Below, piece by piece: positions 32,291 through 43,984 of a stretch of DNA of 64,000 nucleotides. Source of the stretch: Sebastes aleutianus (Eukaryota > Chordata > Actinopteri > Perciformes > Sebastidae); assembly GCA_916700875.1 (NCBI GenBank), contig CAKAKS010000013.1, positions 8,976,117 to 9,040,116 of the forward strand. Direction: 5' to 3'. The number at the start of each line of letters is the position of its first letter. Positions within the stretch are counted from its first letter, which is position 1. The notes beneath the pieces are model-generated. The model did not search any database, was not told where the DNA came from, and saw only the letters and a list, made by a program, of their open reading frames with translations. The translations under genes and the position numbers were made by a program.

Positions 32291-34840
32291 ATGAACAGGC
32301 TGTTACTCATTTACATAAAAATATTTATTATCATTTTTGACTTGTATTTATTTATCTAAAAAGATGAATAATTTGACGACTAATTTTTTTTTATTTGTCT
32401 TATTATTTATACTATTATTTTATTTTATATTAAATTATATATATTTTGTTGACCACTTTATTTTTTTAATTTATTTATTTTTTTTAAGTTGATTTGAAAA
32501 TATATAAGTTGATTTCTAAATTCATAGATTTTCTTTGAAACATTTGGAGGCATAATTAAAAAAAAAATTATATATTGTCATTTTTATATTTAAATTTTTG
32601 TGAAGCAGAGATTATTTTATTTTTATATTGAAATTATATATCTTTTTGTTGACCAGTTTATTATAATTTTAATTATATATTTTCTATTATTTAATATTTT
32701 ATTGTACTAATGTTACAATACGAGGAACAAAAAAAATTGTGGATTTTCTACAATTAGTTTTTTTTTACAATTTAAATTATTTCATTTTATTTTTTATTTT
32801 GATTTTTTTTAGTTGATTTTCAAAATATTTTGATTTTTTGATGAATAATTTGAAGACATTTATGTTATTTATATTATTACTATTATTTATATTATTTGAT
32901 TTTTGACTTTATTTGTTTCAAAAGTTTCTTTTATAAATATTTAGATTTTAGACGTATTGCCTTAATGTAACAATACGAGGCAAACAATTATAATTTGTGG
33001 ATTTTTTTACAATTTAAATTTAATTAAAGTTATTTAATTTAATTTAATTTTTTAGTTCATTTTAAAAATATTTGGATTTTTTTTTATGAATAACTTGAGG
33101 AGTAGGGATTTTTTTATTTGTTATTATTTATACTATTAATATTATTTATTTTATTTTATATTAAATATGTATTATATATATTTTGTTGACCACTTTATTT
33201 TTATTTTTATTATATTTTTTTATTATTTAATATTTTATTGTCTTAATGTAAGAGGCTAAAAAAAGAGGCTAAAAAAAATATTTGTGGATTTTTTAGAATT
33301 CAAATTTAATTTAAATTATTTAATTTAATTTTTTTTAGTTTTATTTTAGTTGATTTTAAAATATTTAGATTTTGTTTGATAAACAATTAGAGGACTAATT
33401 AATAAAAAAATAATAATATATTGTCTTCAGTTTGTTTTTTATGAAGCAGATTTCATTTTATTTTTTTATTGAAATTATATTATTTTTACATTTTGTTGTC
33501 CACTTTAATTTAATTTTAATTAGCTTTTTTATTCTTTTTATTCTTTTATATTTTATGGTCCTAATGCAACCATACAAGGCTTAAAATATTTTGTGTTAGT
33601 GATTCATAATAAATATTTTTTACAATTTAATTTAAATTATTTGATTTTTTTTTTTTTAAGTTGATTTTTTTTTACAATTTAATTTCAGTTTTATATTCTC
33701 TAATCTCAACCTGCTATTCGTTTAAAATGGGATTTGTCAAAATATATTTTTTTTTAATTCATGCACATTTATTATGTGTATAAATAAAATATATTAAACA
33801 ATTTTATTTTATATAACAATAAATACAATTATTTAATATTAAATAACATAATTTAATGTAATATTAAATCATTTTATTATTTGGCTTTTTAAATTTGTAG
33901 GCGGTTGTTATTATTTATGCAATCCATTTAAATAATATTCACTGTAGTACAGAGGATGGCTGATAAATATTGTTAAAGCAAGGGCGAGAAGTGATCAGCT
34001 GGTGGCAGGTGGAAGTGGTTATTGATGATTATTGATCATAAATGATGATTGTTTGTCGGCGGGAAGGTCAGGGCAGGAGACGACACAGCGGGGTCCGTTA
34101 CCATGGCGATAACGGGAATGATTTATCCCCTTATTATTGGGCCTTATCCTTTCAATAATTTATTCATTCACAGAGTCACTTTGTTCATATTCCTTTTCTT
34201 CTTCTCCTCTCCATGCCCTCCTCCCTTTATCTCTCCATCCTCTTCTGTCCTCTCTCGCCCTTCATCCTCGCTGTCTCTCCTCCTCCTCCTCCTCTCTCGA
34301 TCCATCCTCCCTCTCCCCTCTTTCACCTCCTTTCTCTCCATCCATCTCTTTCAGGTCAATGAGAGCCAGCAACAGCAAATCCTCCCTCGTTTTCTCTCTC
34401 TCCACTTCCTCTACCTCGATCTTTCTTTCTTTTCTCTACCATGTTCTCCTCACTTCCATATGTTAAAAGACACAGTCGTCTTATTTTAGCACCGCTGCCT
34501 TCCTCCTCTTCCTCCTCTTCCTTCTCTCTTGCCCTCCTCTCTTCTGAGTTTTGACTCCCTCTCTTTTTACAAACACACACCGGAAAATGAAGCGTGGGTC
34601 GAGTGTGTTGCAGCCTCCCTCTGATGCAGCCAAACGACACACACACCCGGCAAACACACACACAGCCAGCGATGACGCTCGCTCGCTGAGCATCCCCGAC
34701 ACACGTGCTGCCGAACGCACACCGGACGCCACGGGTTCGAGTCCCTTCCCAGCAGCCACCTCTCTCTTCAGCCCTGATGTCAGCACCAAGATGGCGTCCG
34801 ACCTCCTCATCAGGCTGTCAGGTAACACACACACTCACAT

Positions 34841-34903
<63 letters not shown>

Positions 34904-37900
34904 CATGGACTCATGCTATAGAGTAGGGTCATCTTCTCAGATTTGATGATTTTCTGACATTCTAAGTATGTTTCCATCTTGGTTTCTGGCTGTTGCATCT
35001 TAGTTTTTGGTCCCCGTCGCCATCTTTTTTTTTTGCCGTCGCCATGTTGCTTTTTGGCCGCCGCAAAATCTTGGTTTTTGGCCCCCGTCGCTATGTTGGT
35101 TTTAGGCCGTAGCCATGTTGGTTTTTGGCTGTCGCCATGTTGGTTTCTGGCCGTTGCATCTTGGTTTTTGGTCCCCGTCACCATCTTGGTTTTTGGCCGT
35201 TGCCATCTTGGTTTTATGCCGTTGCCATCTTGGTTTTTGGCCGTTGCCATCTTGGTTTTTGGCCTTCACCTTCTTGGTTTTCGTCCGTTGCCGTCTTGGT
35301 TTTTGGCCCCCGTTGCCATCTTGGTTTTTGGCCCCCGTTGCCATCTTGGTTTTGGCCGTTGCCATCTTGGTTTTGGCCGTTGCCTTCTTGGTTTTTGGCC
35401 CCCGTTGGCTACTTGGTTTTATGCCGTTGCCATCTTGGTTTTTGGCCCCCGTTGCCATCTTGGTTTTTGGCCTTCGCCTTCTTGGTTTTGGCCGTTGCCA
35501 TCTTGGTTTTATGCCGTTGCCATCTTGGTTTTTGGCCTTCGCCTTCTTAGTTTTTGTCTGTCACCATCTTGGTTTTTGGCCCCCGTTGCCATCTTGGTCT
35601 TTGGCCTTCGCCTTCTTGGTTTTTGGCCATTGCCATCTTGGTTTTATGCCGTTGCCATCTTGGTTTTTGGCCCCCGTTGGCTACTTGGTTTTTGGCCGTT
35701 GCCATCTTGGTTTTTGGCCCCCGTTGCCATCTTGGTTTTTGGCCTTCGCCTTCTTGGTTTTGGCCGTTGCCATCTTGGTTTTATGCCGTTGCCATCTTGG
35801 TTTTTGGCCTTCGCCTTCTTAGTTTTTGTCTGTCACCATCTTGGTTTTTGGCCCCCGTTGCCATCTTGGTCTTTGGCCTTCGCCTTCTTGGTTTTTGGCC
35901 ATTGCCATCTTGGTTTTATGCCGTTGCCATCTTGGTTTTTGGCCTTCGCCTTCTTGGTTTTTGGCCGTTACCAACTTCTTTTTTGTTCGTCGCCATGTTG
36001 GTTTTTGATGAATAAAAATAAATTCAAAATGAACTCCACGCCGGCGACAGCCGTGGCCGTTGGCATTATGTTTTCGGGTTGTCCGTCCATCCGTACCATT
36101 CTTTTGAACGCAATATCTCAGGTACGCCTTGAGGGAACTTCTTCAAATTTGGCACAAACGTCCACTTGAACTGAAGGATGAGCTGCACACTACTGCTGCT
36201 ATGTGGTGTGCAAACCTCTCGTGGTGAGTTGAGTGCAGTCATCAGGCTGTAATGTGAACTCTGCTGTAATCCATTTACTCCCTTCCTCTATCTCCATCTC
36301 TCTTCAGAGGCGACCCAGAAGGCCCAGATGCATCCTGGGAGGCAGGCGGAGGCGGAGCCTCAGAGGCGTGAGTCCCTGCCGGAGGTGCACGGAGGGCAGC
36401 AGGACGAGCCCGGCCTCGCCCTGTCACCGGACGGCCCCGGGGCGAGTCCTGAGCCGCCGTCACTCTCACACACACCTGATGGCAACGCTGCCACGGACAC
36501 GCTGGCTTCAGACCTGCTGAGGAAACTGGCAGGTGTGTGTTCATGTTGTCGGTGGCACCATAGACTCATAATTCAGAAATTGGCCACCAAAATGTTGTGA
36601 CTTTCCATCTAGGGCTGCAACTAACATTTATTTTCATTATTGATTAATCTGTTGTAATTGATTAAACGTTTAAGTCTATAAAATGACCCCAAAAAAATTT
36701 AAATATCATGATTTGTTCACCCAACAGGCCAAAACCCAAAGAACACTCCATTCACAATGCATTTTAAATTGAATATTTTTGGTATCATATGAAATACAAC
36801 CAATTATATTCAATTCAATATTCAAAATTGTTGTTGATTCAAATTCTAATTCAATCAACCGATCGTTAAAGCGATACTTCCACCCATTTATTATCTGAAT
36901 TAGTGTTTATTTATAGAACATGTCTGATGGCAGCTGAATAAACACACTGACAGATTTCCCACCAATCACAGAGCGCCAGGAAGTGAGCAGCCACGTGGTG
37001 AGAGTCAAAGAAGAAGAAGAGCCGATGGAAGTCGACGCATTGAACGCCTCCGACCTCGCCCGCGATCGACCAATCCCAAAAGAGATAACCCCACCTTCCC
37101 AGAAGATGGCGAGCCACCGTCTCTTCAGCATTAAAACAGAAGCCCAGAGTGGCAGCGAGGCGGCTGAGCAGCTGCACCCTGCAGCCAAAATGGCCGACCA
37201 CTGTCTCCACGGCCTTAAAATAGAAGACAACTTTTATTCTGGAGGCCGCCAGCTGGGTTCCAAGATGGCAGACGACGTCGTCTCCGGAGCCAACACGTTC
37301 CAGTTCAGAGTGAAAATGGAGGATCATGGCGTCTCTGGAACCAAGATGGCGGACCAGCTTCTCTCTGGAACCAAGATGGTGGACCAGCTCCTCTCTGGAA
37401 CCAAGATGGCGGACCAGCTTCTATCTGGAACCAAGATGGCGGATCAGCTTCTATCTGGAACCAAGATGGCGGACCAGCTTCTATCTGGAGCCAAGATGGA
37501 GGACCAGCTTCTCTTTAAAGCTAAGATTGCAGAGCGACCTTTCTCGGCCGCCAAGATGAGCAACAAGTTCCTCTCCGGAGTCAAGATGGAGGAGCAGTTC
37601 CCTTCAGGAGCCAAGATGGAGAACCAGCTTCTCTTTGGAACCAAAATGGAGAACCGGCTTCTTCCCGGAGCCAAGATGGTGGACCACGTTCTCTCAGGAC
37701 CGAAGGCGGAGGAGCAGCTCTTCTTTGGAGCCAAGATGGAAGACCCGTTCACCTCCGGAGCCAAGATGGCCGACCAGTGCCTCCGAGCCGTGCTGTGGCA
37801 GGACATGTCAGTGAACCTGGCGTCCACGCTGCTGCACCAGCTCTCAGGTAAAAACACACGGATGCCGTTTCAGACACATTTAGTGAGGAGGTTTGTTGTT

Positions 37901-38923
37901 TCTCTGTCCTATGGAGGACTGAACCTGCCAAAATAAAAAATAAATGACTCGATAAATTAATAAATATATATCATTAAATGTAGCAAAAATATATTAAAAA
38001 TAAATGTAGCCATTAATTAATTGATAAAATGTTACATAAATTGATACTTCTATTTTAATTTGATTCTATATTTATTTATCTTCGTATTAAATCCCTTATT
38101 TATTTACTCTTCTGTTTTTCCCTTTTTATTTATTTATATATTTATTTGTATTAATTTTAAAATTGATTTCCTTATTATTGCCTTTATTTTTGTATTTATT
38201 TTTTTATATTTATTTTTAAATGTATGTTTTTATTTATGTATTTATGCATCCACTGCCACCACTAATTAATGTCAGTTGTTTACTATAATAATAATAATAA
38301 CATTTTTTAGTACTTTAATTAATTTATATAATACTAAAAAAAAAAAAAAATCACATGGATGTTACGTATGTATTTTATTCATACAACACTTAAACCACCT
38401 GCATACACACAACAGACACATTTAATTGAATACAAATTAAATAAAGTTCAAAAAAATTACTGTATAATATTTATTTATTTATGTATATATTTAGAATTTG
38501 CTGTATGTATTTACTGTTCATTTATAGGTTATTATTATTTTCTTTTCTTATTATTTTTATTTATCTATCTATGTGAAAACCTTTGCTATCAAAATAAAGG
38601 CGAAAACAATTCTAAAAATATATATTTTACCAGCAATTTATTCAGTTATATGAATATCTAACGTTTTTCTCTGTCTTTAATAACACAATAATAAATAAAT
38701 AGTTTAATGAATCTGTCTTCCTGCAGAGAGAGTCAGTAAATCCAACAGGACGACGCCGCCCATCAGAAGCAGGTAACGCTACACTTCCTGTCATCCATCA
38801 GTGATGTCATGTGGACGCTTTGACCTCTGACCTGCTTTGTTCTCTACAGTCCCGTGTTGAAGGTGAATGTGGACCCGCTCCGCTCCTCCCCTCTTTTCAG
38901 CTCCCAGGAACCTCCACATGGTA

Positions 38924-38972
<49 letters not shown>

Positions 38973-41900
38973 GAGATGCAGTAGATGTTGTACTTCGTCA
39001 CCATCACAGTGTTTAGATTTATAAGATATATCCTGTTTTGCTTGAGGAGGCTGAGATCTTTGAATGTTCGTAACTGTAAATGATAAAGAATTTAAAAAAA
39101 CGGAACAAAATATAATCTATATATTCAACATTTTTCCAAGTGCCCATCAGGGTTATTATTGTAAACTAAAACAAAACTAAGCAGTGAAAAATATTAGGGT
39201 TGTCACGGTAATAACGCGTTAACACAAAATGTTTTAACGCCACTAATTTCTTTAACGCAACTTGTGACGTTTAGGTTGTAGCAGGCTCAGTTTTAAAGCT
39301 AGAGTGAAGATACTGGTATCATATAAAACTAGAAAACCTGAGGAATCCATAGGTACCAACCACGTCATACTAGCTTGTTGGGAAGGATTTAGGCGAGGAG
39401 AAACTGACACACTGACACACTGACAGCTGTTGTTGCCTGTTGGGCTGCAGTTTGCCATGTTATGATTAAAGCATATTGTTTTATGCTAAATGCAGTACCT
39501 GTGAGGGTTTCTGGACAATATCTGTCATTGTTTTGTGTTGTTAATTGATTTCCAATAATAAATATATACATACATTTGCATAAAGCAACATATTTGTCCA
39601 CTCCCATGTTGATAAGAGGATTAAATACTTGACAAATCTCCCTTTAAGGTACATTTTGAACTGATACAAAATTAAAAAAGTGTGATTAATTTGCCCTAAT
39701 TTATAATATTGTTATTGTTCAACACAGGCCAATTTAATAGAGACATTCAAATTATGACAATAGAATAGAAATAATGTAATTTTACTTCTGTACGTCACTT
39801 TGTAGGCGGACGTTTTACCGGCGTCCGGTAGTCGCTTTCAGTCCAAAATGGCGGAAGCGTAGCTCTGCTGCTGGGCTTTCACTTCTTGGCGATATACGTT
39901 CTCTGTTCACGTTCAGGAACGTGTGCTTGCATGTATCTGATTGGCTACCAGCTTCACGTTGCAGAAAAAATTTCACAAAGATTATTATCATCCTTTTAAT
40001 CTGATTTCAGTTTCTTCCTTCAGACGAGTTTAAACCAACAGCAACACTCTCCCACTTTACCGCTGCTCTGCTCTGGCATTACTAAATAAACACTTTTGGG
40101 GAGTTTAGTTGGCCTGCAGTGTTTTTAACGCGGCCTTATTGTTATTATTATAACTTTTTAATGACTGTCTCTCAGCGTACTGTTCTTTATGTGTGTTATG
40201 GATTTATGCTGCCCTTTGGGTTTAGAATAAAGACGGCACTGAAGTGAACTGACTAACAGTCACGGAGGAGATTATCAGTAATAACTTCCAGAGGGACTCG
40301 TCATTAGGAGATGTTGGAGTGCACAGAAGAAGAAAATATATAAATATGTGGCAGCGGAAGATTTATTTCATGAATAATAAACACTTATCTTTTTTATTTT
40401 TGTTCTTGCAGAAACCAAATCCAGCCTCAGCAGAGATCCGACCACAGGTTGCTCTTACTTCTACAGGTAAAACACTAACACACAGCTTTGTTCTACTATA
40501 CTTGTGAGGACCCGCGTTGACATGCTGGATTAGCAGGAGGCGTAACTATTAGCAACGCTTTCTCTCCATCTCTCAAACGCTTCGCCGACATTGTACGACT
40601 CTCTTTCTGACTGTTCGGTTATGTGCCGGACTATTTCACTGTTTCATAACCGGCTGTTGGCTACGTTATCTCACTGTTTAGTATACTAATCAGTAAAGAG
40701 TGTTTTAAGCGTTGTTGGCGTCTAATAAAGTCATGCTACTTATTACAAATATAACAGATTTCAACTATCTGTAATAATAATACTTTACCTGCCCTCCAGG
40801 TGTCACGTGTGTGGCTTCGAGACAGACGGGCGCGCCCTTTTCCAGAGTCACATGGCAGAGCACCGCCAATGGGAGCACGGCTCCTTCTCGCTGCACTGCT
40901 GCGTGTGCGACCACTCGACCAATCAGGAGGCGGAGATGAGGGCTCACGCCAACACGCACATACAGGGGAACACAGGAGCCGGTGGAGAGATGAGGTGGGC
41001 TCACGTTACATGTGTGTGTGAGACTGATCCAGGTATTTATATTTGAGAGTTCAAATATGTGAAAACAATATACTGGCCGATATTTGTTCTTTAATGAATC
41101 ATAAACAAATATTTTATATATTATATATTAATAACAATAATAATAATAATATTCTTTTATGAGGATCTCTTCAGATTGGTTCTTAAAAAGCTGTAACCAT
41201 CATGCAGTCTCTATTGACTATTAGTTACGTTTGTTTTTAGCAAAAAATAATGTAAATAAAAAGTTGTAATATTTATTTATGGGGTAATATTTCACTGCAA
41301 TGCTGTGAATTTTTTTAACTTTTTTTCGTGTAAATTTTTAGTCTTTTATGGCGACGTCTTCCTCAAAATATTACGTCTTTTTCTCTTAAAATATTCTTGT
41401 GAATATTTGACTTTATTCTAAAAAATTTAGGACTTTATCTTCGAAATATTTCGACTTTTTTTCTTATAATATTACAAGATTTTTCCTGCAATTTTTTTAC
41501 TTTGTCTTTCAAATATGTAAAACTTTATTGTCAAAATTGTCCAACTTTTTTCTGGTAATTTTTTTAGTCTCAAGACGTTTTCCTAAAAATATTAATGATT
41601 TTTCTTTTAAAATATCCATGTGGATATTTGGCTTTATTTTCAAAATTATATAAATTAATTCTCAAAATATTACGACTTTTTCCTTGCAAATATTTGACTT
41701 TACCCTTCTAATATTTACAACTTTATTGACAAAATATTAAACTTTTTTCTTGTGAATTTTTTTGTCTCTTGTTACGTTTTCCTCAAAATATTAAGACTTT
41801 TTCTCTTAAAATATTCTTGTGAATATTTGACTTTATTTTCAAAATTGTAAAACTTAATTCTCGGAATATTACGACTTTTTCTCTGAAAATATTATGATTT

Positions 41901-43212
41901 ATTTTTCATGCAAATCTTTTGACTTAATCCTTCAAATATTTACAATTTTATTGTCAAAATATTGTTTATGTCGCACTGACAAATTATATATATATTACAA
42001 CTTTTTTTGTTGTGAATTTTTAGTCTCTTATTATTTATATTTCCATTAAAATGTTCTTATATATAATATTTGACTTTATTCTCAAAATTTTATAAATTTA
42101 TTCTCGAAATCTTAAGAATTTTTTACTTTATCCTTTAAATATTTACAACTTTATCGTCAAAATGTTACAACTTTTCTTTTTGTGATTTCTTTCGTCTCTT
42201 GTTACGACTTTTTCTCAAAATATTAAGACGTGTTTCTTTCGAATTTTTGACTTTATACTTCAAATATTTACAACTTTATTGTCAAAATATTACAACTTTT
42301 TTTGCAAGTTTTTGACTTCTTCCAAATGTAAAAGGCCCCAGCTGTATATTTAATCAACATGTAGGTAAATCTAAGTGTTGGATCGGACTGGATCTCTGGA
42401 CTCGGATCAGTAATCAGAAAATCCTCCTCGTCTCGTCTCGTCTCGTCTCCTGGTCATGAAATGTGTGTGTGCATCATTAACCCTTCCCTCCCCTCCTGAC
42501 TCCCAGATGCCCCGTCACCTCTCCCACGGCCGCCGCCTCCTGCAGCGCTCCGTCAGTTGCCATGGCGACCCAGCCGGAGAATAGCACCTCCGAGCATCGC
42601 TGCCGCATCTGCCAGAGGTCGTTTCCAGGGCAACAGGAGCTGCTGGTTCACTTCCAGGGTCATCGCCAAGGCAACCAGTACCGGTGCGACCGGTGCGGCC
42701 ACCTGACGCGGACAGCCAACAAGCTGGTGGAGCACGTGCGCGTGCACACGGGGGAGCGCCCGTTCACCTGCGACCTTTGCCCGTACAGCGCCAAGCGGCG
42801 GGACAGTCTGCGCCTCCACTGCAAGGTCAAACACCCCGGCGACGTGCACACACACCGGTCGTACGTGCACGGAGACAATCAACGCTCAAACAAACACGTT
42901 CAGCGGCTGCACACACCGCCGAACGCACACACTGCTGCTCCCTCCTCCTCCTCCTTCTACTCTCTTCCTCCTCTTCATCCCTCGCTCTCTGACCGGGCAG
43001 GATGGAGGGATTTATCTCCTCTCCTCCCCATCACCACGCTCATTTCTCTGAAACCACGCTCTCCTTCCTCTTCCTCCTCCTCCTTCTCCTCTTCCTCTTC
43101 CTCCTCCTCCTCTTCTTCCCTCTCCTCCTCCTCCCCCTCCTCCTCCTCCTCCTCGTCTTCCTCCACCAAACACTCCTTCCTCGGTTACCTTGGTCTGAAG
43201 ACTTTTTTGTAA
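31698..43212 (+). CDS. C2H2 zinc-finger protein related to ZNF827
   Basis: Nine exons: 31698-31773, 34630-34821, 36308-36532, 36972-37847, 38727-38772, 38850-38920, 40412-40466, 40800-40994 and 42507-43212, giving 813 residues. Phases agree at all junctions. Exon 1 and its acceptor at 34630 are the weakest part; an acceptor at 34614 is also open. Five C2H2 fingers lie in the last two exons: CHVCGFETDGRALFQSHMAEH, a second at HCCVCDHSTNQ, then CRICQRSFP, CDRCGHLTRT and CDLCPYSAKRR, with an HTGERP linker before the fifth. Relatives of ZNF827 carry repeated motifs of the type SVKMASELLxxLS and a VKxKEEPMEVD motif. Here they appear as DVSTKMASDLLIRLS, LASDLLRKLA, VKEEEEPMEVDALNAS and DMSVNLASTLLHQLSERVS. 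ZNF827 is a nuclear, NuRD-associated factor at telomeres and in splicing control. The N-terminal RRK motif and the first fingers of ZNF827 were not found, so this may be a shortened paralogue or the 5' model may be wrong. The C-terminus ends in a long serine run. Confidence 0.82.
32330..33950 (+). other. Very AT-rich intron 1 of the ZNF827-like gene
   Basis: Long stretch of TTTTATTT, AATTTAATTT and GTTGACCACTTTATTT words. A loose ~400-600 bp repetition is visible (GTTGACCACTTTATT near 32,449 and 33,185; TGTTGTCCACTTT near 33,493). No zinc-finger codons were found in it. Confidence 0.6.
34822..34901 (+). repeat. (CA)n directly after an exon donor
   Basis: The donor of ZNF827-like exon 2 (TCAG|GTAACACACAC) runs straight into about 80 bp of CA/TA-rich dinucleotides. 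Confidence 0.9.
34976..36008 (+). repeat. 22/25-bp minisatellite with YY1-like core (ZNF827-like intron 2)
   Basis: About 44 units of TTTTTGGCCGTTGCCATC plus TTGG, mixed with a longer TTTTTGGCCCCCGTTGCC form and a GCCTTCGCCTTC form. It is the same family as the array at 24,962-26,340. A 272-bp block is duplicated (35,549 versus 35,821). Confidence 0.95.
37150..37790 (+). repeat. Coding 30-bp repeat in the ZNF827-like gene
   Basis: Within the 876-bp exon, about 20 units of 10 residues follow the pattern SGTKMADQLL, several identical (37,326-37,490) and the outer ones diverged (SGVKMEEQFP, FGTKMENRLL, SGAKMEDPFT). The unit looks like an expanded copy of the KMASELL-type motif found in single copies in the same family. 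At DNA level each unit contains CCAAGATGG, often followed by CGGACC, which is close to the YY1 consensus. Confidence 0.9.
37905..38270 (+). repeat. AT-rich dispersed repeat in ZNF827-like intron 4
   Basis: Begins CTGAACCTGCCAAAATAAAA and continues with ATAAATGACTCGATAAATTA. An inverted relative lies at 51,640-52,215, ending TTTTGGCAGGTTCTGTCC. Confidence 0.6.
38921..38972 (+). repeat. (CA)n directly after a second exon donor
   Basis: The donor of ZNF827-like exon 6 (CATG|GTAATACACACA) is followed by a nearly pure CA run of about 46 bp. Confidence 0.9.
39195..39600 (+). repeat. Dispersed GTTAAC-type repeat
   Basis: Contains AGCAGGCTCAGTTTTAAAGC and GTCATACTAGCTTG as at 14,110-14,225. It extends to CTGTGAGGGTTTCTGGACAA, whose inverse appears at 55,420-55,440 in an otud4 intron. 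Confidence 0.55.
41280..42330 (+). repeat. Degenerate array in ZNF827-like intron 8
   Basis: Loose repetition of TATTTGACTTTATTCTCAAA and ATTACGACTTTTTCTC-like words with a period of roughly 90-130 bp. It resembles the inner units of the foldback family, but its boundary repeats were not found. Confidence 0.55.
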
Positions 43213-43575
43213 ATGCTTTTTTTCTTTTTCTCCTCCTCTCCTCTCCTCTCTTCTCCTTCTCCTCTCCTCTCCTCCTCTTCTCCTCCTCTCCTCTCCTCTC
43301 CTCCTCTTCTTCTCCTCTCCTCTCTTCTCCTTGTCCTCCTCTCTTCTCCTCCTCTTCTTCTCCTCTCTGTTCCTGGTCTCTCTTTCCTTTTCTCTCCTTC
43401 TCTCCTTGTTTCTCCTCTCCTCTCCTCTCTTGTCTACTCTCCTCTCTCCTCCCATTCCTCCTCTCCTTTCCTCTCTCTCCTCTCCTCTCCTTCTCTCTCT
43501 CCTCTCCTCTCCTCTCTCCTCCTCTCCCTCTCTCTCTCCTCTCCTCTCCCTCTCCTCTCCTCTCCTCCTCTTCTA
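42930..43575 (+). repeat. Polypyrimidine tract over the end of the ZNF827-like CDS and its 3' UTR
   Basis: About 640 bp made largely of CTCCT, TCTTC and CTCTCC words. The first part encodes a serine-rich C-terminus ending TKHSFLGYLGLKTFL. After the stop at 43,212 it continues as pure CT-rich repeat to about 43,575. Confidence 0.9.
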
Positions 43576-43984
43576 TCCATCCTGTGGACTTTTAAAGTGA
43601 TGATGGATGTAAAGCTCTGTATTGTAACCACGGTAACACTAATCACTCCCTCTATGTATGAGAATGTCAATCAGCTGCTGTTATAAGCTCTTATAATGCA
43701 CTGAAAACACACAGATAAGGAACGTTTTCAACTTATTCGACTTTTTTGCATCATGCTCGTGATTTTTGCTGCATTCCTGCCTGCGTTTAGCCGTCATATA
43801 ACCTCTGAACTCGGAGCTATTTAACCGTGTCACATATTTATTGCCTGTCTCTCTCTCCGGTCCTCCGGAAACCAAACACTTCAACATCCTTTTTTAACTC
43901 AAGACGCTTCACTGTAAAGATCACTTATCGCTTTTATTGTAGAGATAATCAGACATTCTTTGTTTTGTTTTGTTTTTGTTGTTT

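Noticed and set aside
34979..36169. 396-codon ORF and companions
   Set aside because: Same artefact in the second 22/25-bp array; it lies inside an intron of the ZNF827-like gene.
39800..39930. CpG-rich patch with AAAATGGCGG as a promoter of a further gene
   Set aside because: It lies within an intron of the ZNF827-like gene and no ORF or exon follows; it may be a repeat fragment.
43002..43595. 197-codon Leu/Ser-rich ORF
   Set aside because: Frame-shifted reading of the polypyrimidine tract at the end of the ZNF827-like gene.
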